Below, in pieces: positions 37,823 through 43,729 of a stretch of DNA of 43,729 bases. The DNA is from Sutterella sp. (GTDB taxonomy: Bacteria; Pseudomonadota; Gammaproteobacteria; Burkholderiales; Burkholderiaceae_F), in contig JAHHRG010000010.1 of the NCBI GenBank assembly GCA_020025965.1, positions 1-43,729 on the forward strand. Reading direction: 5' to 3'. Both the position numbers and the translations under genes were made by a program. Within the stretch, counting starts at the first letter, position 1; each line of letters opens with the position of its first letter. The notes below the pieces were generated by a model. That model was not told where the DNA came from and did not search any database. It was given only the letters and a program-made list of their open reading frames with translations.

Positions 37823-39328
37823 ATGGAATGGCTTTATCAATTGGTTGGCACGGTAAACGACTTCCTCTGGTCGTATGTGCTGATCGCCGTGTTGCTAATG
37901 AAATGGCTTGATCAATTGGTCGGCACGTTGAATGACTACCTCTGGTCGTATGTGCTGATCGCCATGTTACTCGGACTCGGTTGCTGGTTTACTCTCAAGA
38001 CCCGTGTCGTGCAAATCCGTCTCTTCCCCGAAATGTGTCGTCTCGTTTGTGAAGGTGCAGGCGCGAAGCCCCGTAAAGGCCATATTTCTACTTTCCAAGC
38101 TTTCTGTGTCTCGACCGCTTCTCGCGTAGGTGTCGGCAATATTGCCGGTATCGCCATTGCCGTTGTGACGGGGGGGCCGGGTGCTGTGTTCTGGATGTGG
38201 ATTATTGCCACGATCGGCGCAGCTTCCGGTTTCGTTGAGTCGACCTTGGCGCAGATATACAAGGCTCCGCGAAAGGGCGGCGGCTTTGTGGGCGGTCCAG
38301 CGTACTACATTGGCAACGTGCTCGGTTCCGCATTCTTTGCAACCGTCTTTGCCGTGCTAATTTCGGTGACTTACGGTCTTATCTTCAATTCCGTTCAGGC
38401 CAATACGATTTCGCTTTCGATGCGCGCCACTTTCGGGCTCGATCCGTATGTGACGGGTACCGGTGTGGCCTTTCTGACAGCTCTCGTTATCATGGGCGGC
38501 CTTAACCGCATCGCCAAGATTGTGGGATGCCTTGTTCCTTTTATGGCCGGTGCCTATCTTCTCCTGGCTCTGGTGGTGACGGTGATGAATATCACGGCCG
38601 TGCCCGATGTACTGATGCTGATCGTGAAGTCTGCTTTTGACTTCGATTCCGTCATGGGGGTTGGTATCGGTATGGCCATGATGACGGGGATTAAACGCGG
38701 TCTTTTCTCTAACGAAGCCGGTATGGGCGCAGTGGCGAATGCTGCTGCTACGGCCGACGCTTCTCACCCGGTGAAGCAGGGCCTTGTGCAGGCTTTGGGT
38801 GTGTATTTCGATACGCTCGTTGTCTGTACTGCCTCCGCCATGCTTGTTCTCTTGACGCCGGGCTGGGCCGAATCGGGTCTTATCGGGATTGAACTCGTTC
38901 AGCACAATTTGACGGGAATCTTCGGGACCTGGGTGAATCTCTTTATTACCGTGGTGATTCTCTTCTTTGCTTTCTCGTCAATCGTGGGAAATTACTTCTA
39001 CGGCGAAATCAATATGGATTTCATCTGCCGTCATCCGGTTTCGATCTGGATCTTCCGCGTTTTTGTCGTGATGATGGTGTTCCTCGGTAGCGTGGCTTCT
39101 CTTTCTTTTGTGTGGAACCTCGCCGACCTCTTTATGGCTTTGATGGCAATGGTCAACCTCGTGGCTATCGGTCTTTTGGGACGTTTTGCCTTTATCGCTT
39201 TGAACGATTATGTTGACCAGAAACGTCGCGGTATTGCTAATCCGGAATTTGACCCGAAGGTGCTCGGTTCCGACAAGGGCATTCTCTCCTGGCCGCGTCA
39301 TAAGGAAGATGAGCTCGATCAGGACTAA
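37823..39328 (+). CDS. AlsT-type sodium:alanine/glycine symporter with a duplicated N-terminus
   Basis: 501 residues from ATG 37823; AAAGGA lies ten bases before it. An 11- to 12-helix amino-acid carrier of the AGCS family: AFCVSTASRVGVGNIAGIAIA, GIKRGLFSNEAGMG and the usual GAVFWMWIIATIGA segment. The first 50 residues are a 25-residue unit repeated in tandem (37823-37897 and 37898-37972): MEWLYQLVGTVND and MKWLDQLVGTLND are followed by FLWSYVLIAVLL and YLWSYVLIAMLL. Normal family members begin with one such unit. The repeat adds one hydrophobic segment ahead of helix 1. The second Met (37898) has no Shine-Dalgarno. Confidence 0.9.
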   Translation: MEWLYQLVGTVNDFLWSYVLIAVLLMKWLDQLVGTLNDYLWSYVLIAMLLGLGCWFTLKTRVVQIRLFPEMCRLVCEGAGAKPRKGHISTFQAFCVSTASRVGVGNIAGIAIAVVTGGPGAVFWMWIIATIGAASGFVESTLAQIYKAPRKGGGFVGGPAYYIGNVLGSAFFATVFAVLISVTYGLIFNSVQANTISLSMRATFGLDPYVTGTGVAFLTALVIMGGLNRIAKIVGCLVPFMAGAYLLLALVVTVMNITAVPDVLMLIVKSAFDFDSVMGVGIGMAMMTGIKRGLFSNEAGMGAVANAAATADASHPVKQGLVQALGVYFDTLVVCTASAMLVLLTPGWAESGLIGIELVQHNLTGIFGTWVNLFITVVILFFAFSSIVGNYFYGEINMDFICRHPVSIWIFRVFVVMMVFLGSVASLSFVWNLADLFMALMAMVNLVAIGLLGRFAFIALNDYVDQKRRGIANPEFDPKVLGSDKGILSWPRHKEDELDQD

Positions 39329-39727
39329 AGAATCGTTCTGATAGCGGTCTTTTTCTTGACAGCCCGTCTGCCGACAGTCATAGCACTGTCGGTTGACGGG
39401 CTTTTTGTTGTCTAATGGACTGGAGTAATTTGTTTCATTTGTTCTAAGAGAAAGCTTTTGACGAATCTTTTCGGGAGATTGATACAACTTCTTTTCCACA
39501 TTTTCAGTCAAGTTTCGTTGCACTTTCCTGTACTCGTGAGGTGCAATCGATTGTTGCAGATAGCACTCTTATTATCTCTGTACGTCAATATCGCTTATGA
39601 ACGTCCTTTTTCTGAAAAGAGAGCTTTTCATGAGAGACATTCGGCGTTACACTGACATCCTCCGAACCAATTCAATAACCCAAAGAAAGATATTCACCCA
39701 ACAAAGAAACAAAAGTTTAAGAAGTCA
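39329..39727. other. Intergenic region between the two permease genes
   Basis: Holds the AlsT terminator at its left end and then about 320 bases with no gene I can support. The right part should contain the promoter of the PotE-like permease. No repeat longer than a few bases stands out. Confidence 0.4.
39361..39407 (+). terminator. Terminator of the AlsT-type symporter gene
   Basis: AGCCCGTC-tg-CCGACAG pairs with CTGTCGG-tt-GACGGGCT around an 8-base loop, followed by TTTTTG. A very stable interrupted stem of about 15 pairs. Confidence 0.9.
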
Positions 39728-41059
39728 ATGAAAAATAACGTATCCGGAAAGATGACCTGCTTGCAGCTCACGATGGTCGTGATGCTCAATATGCTCGGGG
39801 CCTCCATTATCCTTATGCCGACGAAGTTGGCCGATATCGGGAGTCAGTCGATTCTCTCGTGGATCGTGACGATTGCCGGTGCGTCAACGATTGCCTATGT
39901 GTTTGCAAAGTGCGGAATGTTCAGTCGCCGAACGGGCGGTATGGGCGGTTACGCCTCTTATGCCTTCGGAAAGTCGGGGAGTTTTCTGGCGAACTTCAGC
40001 TACGGTGTCTCCCTTGTGATTGCCAATCTCACCATTGCCATTTCGATCGTCGGATATCTCATTGAACTTTTTAACTGGACGCTTACTCCGCTTGAAATGG
40101 GCATGATGAGCATTCTCGTCATTTGGATTTGCAGTCTGCCCACGTTGCGAGGCGCTCGTTTTATCGGAGCTATGTCTCACTATTCGAGCTATGGGATTCT
40201 GTTACCCGTTCTCTTTCTGATGGTGGTCGGTTGGTCGTGGTTTGAGCCCACACAGTTCCTGAATGCATGGAATCCGCACGGACTGTCTCTTTTTAATGGG
40301 GTGAGTGCCGGCATTTCGATGACGCTCTGGGGATTTCTGGGGTTGGAAACGGCGTGTGCCAATGCGGAAGCCGTGGAATGTCCGGAAAAATCGATTCCGA
40401 AGGCCATGGTAATGGCAACCTTGGGGGCCGGCATCGTCTATGTAGGCTCAGTCAATATCTGTTTTGGCATTGTGGATCCTGCTTTGCTTGCACAGTCGAC
40501 GGCGCCTTTCGGTCTGGTCTTCGCCACGATGTTTTCGCCTGAAGTCGGCAAAGCCGTCATGGCGTTGATGGCTTTTGCTTGTGCCGGTTGCTTGGCGAGT
40601 TGGCAGTTTACTATTGCGGAAGTTTTTCGTGTCTCGGCACGAGAAGGTTATTTCCCCTGCATTTTCGGTCGTGTTTCACCACGATTGTCCGTGCCTTGGA
40701 TCGGCATCGCGATCGTCCTTGTGATGCAGTCCTTGGCGGCTTTGCTGACGATTGATCCTCGTTTGGAACATCAGTTCTACATCCTGAAAGATCTGGCTGT
40801 CGTGACGAATTTAGTGCCTTATCTCTTGACCTTTGCGGCGGTCAATGTCCTCATTCACCGAGAGGGCGTCGATCTAAAGATCGGAACTCGCATTACGTTT
40901 TTTGCTTCCATTGCGTCCGTCTATTCGCTTTATGCACTTTATGCCTGCGGAGAAGTGGCGATGATGTGGGGCGCGCTTGTGACGTTTGCCGGGTTCTGGC
41001 TTTATGGCTACGCTGCGCGAGTACTCGAAAGAAAAGGCGCTTTGCGAGGGTGCGAATAG
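39728..41059 (+). CDS. APC-family amino acid/polyamine permease (PotE-like)
   Basis: 443 residues with about 12 hydrophobic helices. The N-terminal helix (LTMVVMLNMLGASIILMPTKLADIG) resembles PotE/CadB/AdiC antiporters, where the GxG/I motif of helix 1 binds the substrate backbone; GFLGLETACANAEAVECPEKSIPKA is the conserved segment after helix 6. Family members exchange ornithine/putrescine, lysine/cadaverine or arginine/agmatine. No decarboxylase gene is adjacent, so the substrate stays open. Confidence 0.85.
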   Translation: MKNNVSGKMTCLQLTMVVMLNMLGASIILMPTKLADIGSQSILSWIVTIAGASTIAYVFAKCGMFSRRTGGMGGYASYAFGKSGSFLANFSYGVSLVIANLTIAISIVGYLIELFNWTLTPLEMGMMSILVIWICSLPTLRGARFIGAMSHYSSYGILLPVLFLMVVGWSWFEPTQFLNAWNPHGLSLFNGVSAGISMTLWGFLGLETACANAEAVECPEKSIPKAMVMATLGAGIVYVGSVNICFGIVDPALLAQSTAPFGLVFATMFSPEVGKAVMALMAFACAGCLASWQFTIAEVFRVSAREGYFPCIFGRVSPRLSVPWIGIAIVLVMQSLAALLTIDPRLEHQFYILKDLAVVTNLVPYLLTFAAVNVLIHREGVDLKIGTRITFFASIASVYSLYALYACGEVAMMWGALVTFAGFWLYGYAARVLERKGALRGCE

Positions 41060-41297
41060 ATCAGTGAAAGCAGAGTTATATATCGAAGCAGGGAATGGGG
41101 TGTGATAAAATTTACAAATTAACTCCGCACAATTCCTAATTGCTTACGAGGCTTCGCTTCGCAGACAATGGCATTTAAAAAAACGCGACCGTGCCTTCGG
41201 TTTGGGTTACTTGAGATGGAGCGTAAAAGCGCTTCTAACCGATTATGGGTATCGTGAAGCAAGTCACCTTATTTGGAAATAAAGAAAGGATTCCGAC

Positions 41298-42338
41298 ATG
41301 GACGAATTTTCCGGCAAAACTTTGATGATTACCGGTGGTACCGGTTCTTTTGGTCATACGGTCTTAAAGCACTTCTTGAAGACGAATATCGGCCAGATTC
41401 GTATCTTTTCGCGCGACGAAAAGAAACAGGACGATATGCGCCATGAATTGCAGGCGAAGCATCCAGAATTTGCTAAGAAGGTTAAGTTCTACATTGGTGA
41501 CGTGCGTAATCCTGACAGCATTCGTGATGCAATGCCTGGGGTCGATTACATTTTCCACGCGGCGGCTCTGAAACAGGTACCGTCGTGTGAGTTCTTCCCG
41601 ATGCAGGCTGTACAGACGAATATTATTGGTACGGACAATATGCTTCGTGCTGCTATTGAAAACAAGGTCAAGCGTGTCGTCTGTTTGTCAACTGATAAGG
41701 CTGCATACCCCATCAATGCAATGGGTATTTCCAAAGCTATGATGGAACACGTCATTTACGCCAACGCCCGCGTGGCGGCTGAACGGGGTGATACGGTTAT
41801 TTGCTGTACGCGTTACGGCAACGTGATGTGTAGTCGAGGATCCGTGATTCCGCTTTTCATTGATCAGATTCGTTCGGGGAAGCCCATTACGATCACGAAT
41901 CCTGACATGACTCGTTTTCTGATGAATCTTGATGAAGCCGTCGATTTGGTGAAGTTTGCGTTCAATCATGCGCAGCCTGGTGATCTCTTTATTCAGAAGG
42001 CCGATGCGTCAACGATCGGTGATCTAGCCAAGGCTGTTCAGCAACTTTTCGGTGATACAGGGACGAATATTATCGGTACTCGCCACGGTGAAAAGCTTTA
42101 TGAAACGTTAATGACGCGTGAAGAACGTCTCCGTAGCGAAGATATGGGCAATTACTATCGAGTAGCTGCTGATAGTCGCGATCTGAACTACGATAAGTTT
42201 GTAGTGAAAGGACAGGTCCATACGCAGGCTGAGGAGGCATATACCAGCCACAATACCGTTCGATTGAATGTTGAAGAAACTGTCAAAAAGTTGCTCACGA
42301 CAGATTACGTCAAAAATTGTTTGACTGAAGGCAAATGA
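41298..42338 (+). CDS. fnlA: CapE/FnlA-type UDP-GlcNAc 4,6-dehydratase/5-epimerase
   Basis: 346 residues of the extended SDR family. Converts UDP-N-acetylglucosamine to a 4-keto-6-deoxy-L-sugar, the first step to UDP-N-acetyl-L-fucosamine. Rossmann motif GGTGSFG (14-20), the conserved FHAAALKQVPSCE loop, the catalytic STDKA, and MGISK where most SDRs have YxxxK: Met instead of Tyr is normal for this dehydratase group. AGAAAGGA precedes the ATG. It is the first gene of a polysaccharide cluster that continues beyond the window; the next gene begins two bases after its stop codon. Confidence 0.9.
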   Translation: MDEFSGKTLMITGGTGSFGHTVLKHFLKTNIGQIRIFSRDEKKQDDMRHELQAKHPEFAKKVKFYIGDVRNPDSIRDAMPGVDYIFHAAALKQVPSCEFFPMQAVQTNIIGTDNMLRAAIENKVKRVVCLSTDKAAYPINAMGISKAMMEHVIYANARVAAERGDTVICCTRYGNVMCSRGSVIPLFIDQIRSGKPITITNPDMTRFLMNLDEAVDLVKFAFNHAQPGDLFIQKADASTIGDLAKAVQQLFGDTGTNIIGTRHGEKLYETLMTREERLRSEDMGNYYRVAADSRDLNYDKFVVKGQVHTQAEEAYTSHNTVRLNVEETVKKLLTTDYVKNCLTEGK

Positions 42339-42339
42339 T

Positions 42340-43203
42340 ATGAAGTTTCTCATATTGGGTGTGTCCGGTATGGCCGGACATATTATTGCTACATATCTAA
42401 AAGAAAGAAAACATGAGGTCGTAGGGTACAGTCGAAGAAAAGTGCTCGCGATTAAATGTATTCAAGGTGATGCAAGAGATCTCCTTAAATTAGAGAAGGT
42501 CATTGTGAATGGCAATTTCGATGTGGTAGTTAATGCAATCGGTGTGTTAAATCAATTTGCCGAGACGGATAAAGAAAACGCGGTCTTTGTGAATGCCTAT
42601 CTTCCGCATTATCTGGCGAAAGTAACGAAGAAAATTAAAACTCGTGTGATTCACATGAGCACTGATTGTGTGTTTTCTGGTAAAACAGGCCCCTATAAAG
42701 AAGATGCTTATCCCGACGGTGAAAGTTTTTACGACCGTTCCAAAGCTTTGGGGGAACTCCGTGACGAAAAAAATCTAACTCTACGAAACAGTATTGTTGG
42801 TCCGGACATCAATGTCGGCGGAATCGGCTTGTTGAATTGGTTCATGAAACAAAGCGGTACCATCAACGGATATAAGACTGCAATGTGGACTGGGCTGACC
42901 ACTCTGGAGTTGGCTAAAGTCATTGAATATGCTGCAATGCATAATGCACATGGTTTAGTCAATATGGTGAATGATCATAATATCAGTAAATACGATTTGT
43001 TGAAATTATTCAATCATTATCTCCGTGATGATGAAGTGAATATTCAACCTTCAAATGCAGTTTCTTTGGATAAAACATTAGTCCGAACGAATTGGGATTT
43101 GAACTACACCGTTCCCTCTTATGAGGTTATGGTTCAAGAAATGGCAGCCTGGATTCATAGCCATTCTGATCTTTATCCGCATTACAAATTGAGAAACAAG
43201 TAA
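42340..43203 (+). CDS. fnlB: RmlD-like sugar-nucleotide reductase (FnlB/CapF-like)
   Basis: 287 residues, SDR of the RmlD_sub_bind group. Nucleotide-binding GVSGMAGH at 8-15, HMSTDCVFSGKTGPYKE as in RmlD (STDxVFxG) and the catalytic Y-D-R-S-K (FYDRSKALGE). It should reduce or isomerise the keto-sugar made by the preceding enzyme. Starts one base after the previous stop codon, so one transcript. AT content rises compared with the core genes, as is usual in surface-polysaccharide loci. CapF differs by a C-terminal cupin domain, which is absent here, so FnlB is the better match. Confidence 0.8.
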   Translation: MKFLILGVSGMAGHIIATYLKERKHEVVGYSRRKVLAIKCIQGDARDLLKLEKVIVNGNFDVVVNAIGVLNQFAETDKENAVFVNAYLPHYLAKVTKKIKTRVIHMSTDCVFSGKTGPYKEDAYPDGESFYDRSKALGELRDEKNLTLRNSIVGPDINVGGIGLLNWFMKQSGTINGYKTAMWTGLTTLELAKVIEYAAMHNAHGLVNMVNDHNISKYDLLKLFNHYLRDDEVNIQPSNAVSLDKTLVRTNWDLNYTVPSYEVMVQEMAAWIHSHSDLYPHYKLRNK

Positions 43204-43213
43204 GGAAGACGTG

Positions 43214-43729
43214 ATGAAAAAACTTAAATTGATGACTGTTTTGGGAACGCGACCTGAAATCATCAAGATGTCCGAAATCATTAAGAAAAGTGACTTGTAT
43301 TTTGATCATGTACTTGTTCATACGGGGCAGAATTATGACTATGAATTGAATAAAGTTTTCTTCGACGATTTAGAGCTTCGTGAACCTGATTATTACTTAA
43401 ACGTAGTTGGCGACAATCTTGGTCAAACCATGGGCAATGTCATTTCAAAAGCCTATGAACTGATGGCTGAAGTCAAGCCGGATGCGGTGATTGTTTTGGG
43501 TGATACGAATTCTTGTCTCTGTGTGATTGCCGCCAAGCGTTTGAAGATTCCCGTTTTTCATATGGAAGCCGGAAATCGGTGTAAGGACGAAAACTTGCCG
43601 GAAGAAGTGATTCGACGTATTGTCGACGTAACGAGCGACGTGAATCTTTGTTATTCCGAACACGCTCGTCGTTATATCCTTGAATCGGGAGTGAAGCCGG
43701 AGTATACCTTTGTGGTCGGATCGCCAATG
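43214..43729 (+). CDS. fnlC: UDP-N-acetylglucosamine 2-epimerase family protein (FnlC/CapG/WecB), partial
   Basis: The frame opens at ATG 43214 (AAGGAAG upstream) and runs off the right edge after 172 residues of an expected 370-380. GT-B fold start TVLGTRPEIIKMSEIIKK, VHTGQNYDYELNKVFFDDL, VLGDTNSCL and HMEAGNRCKDENLPEEVIRRIVD are hallmarks of the WecB family (Glu and Arg of the active site visible). After FnlA and FnlB this would be FnlC, the last enzyme to UDP-N-acetyl-L-fucosamine. A plain WecB (ManNAc) role is the alternative. Confidence 0.85.
   Translation, partial: MKKLKLMTVLGTRPEIIKMSEIIKKSDLYFDHVLVHTGQNYDYELNKVFFDDLELREPDYYLNVVGDNLGQTMGNVISKAYELMAEVKPDAVIVLGDTNSCLCVIAAKRLKIPVFHMEAGNRCKDENLPEEVIRRIVDVTSDVNLCYSEHARRYILESGVKPEYTFVVGSPM

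Noticed and set aside
41060..41297. Possible JUMPStart/ops element before the polysaccharide genes
   Set aside because: GGAGCGTAA at about 41216-41226 only partly resembles the ops core GGCGGTAGCGT; not enough to call.

Overview
The window looks like a chromosome segment of an anaerobic or microaerophilic betaproteobacterium of moderate to high GC. Gene content (large PiT phosphate transporter, Bdellovibrio/Alcaligenes-type anaerobic ribonucleotide reductase, paired acyl-CoA synthetases, secreted FMN-binding protein, SmpB next to RnfH) makes me think of Burkholderiales, family Sutterellaceae. This is an inference from protein resemblance only; there is no rRNA or tRNA gene here.

Layout. (1) Bases 1-4800 are an accessory remnant: a chain of very small overlapping genes, a membrane protein / small protein / trypsin-like protease operon, small hypothetical genes (one with an in-frame stop), and an N-terminal fragment of a P4-type tyrosine integrase. 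The remnant abuts the 3' end of guaA, a known integration hotspot, and copies of a 9-bp repeat lie between the integrase fragment and guaA. (2) 4800-12220 is core metabolism on the minus strand: guaA, guaB and two tandem long-chain acyl-CoA synthetases. (3) 12220-14016 is a 1.8-kb gap with no convincing protein gene but with two candidate small RNAs, an FNR-like site and a tandem pair of NrdR boxes. (4) 14017-17160 is the anaerobic ribonucleotide reductase operon. Its catalytic protein ends after the zinc-binding Cys motif, and the glycyl-radical domain is a separate 65-residue protein, followed by the radical-SAM activase. (5) 17300-23900 holds a Sel1-repeat protein, a small membrane protein, HU, a lipoprotein, a PiT-type phosphate transporter with a PhoU-like tail, and a secreted FMN-binding protein. 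(6) 24091-27983 is a defence-like islet: a very AT-rich RloA/RloB-type ATPase plus TOPRIM pair converging on an OLD-family ATPase-TOPRIM nuclease. (7) 28072-30002 has a LOG-family protein and a DUF1266-like protein. (8) 30174-36608 is a six-gene minus-strand operon: NifH-like reductase, two nitrogenase component-1-like proteins, and a complete FecBCD-type iron-chelate/corrinoid/haem-type ABC importer. (9) 36720-41059 holds smpB, rnfH, an AlsT-type symporter with an internal N-terminal duplication, and a PotE-like permease. (10) 41298 to the end is the start of a surface-polysaccharide locus with the three-gene set for UDP-N-acetyl-L-fucosamine (CapE/FnlA, FnlB-like, FnlC/WecB-like).

The strongest candidates for an under-described system are the nitrogenase-like/ABC-importer operon (probable reductive processing of an imported metal chelate or tetrapyrrole) and the split class III ribonucleotide reductase. 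Next come the protease/membrane-protein operon in the guaA island and the two ATPase-TOPRIM systems facing each other. All functions are predicted from motifs read by eye; no database search was run.
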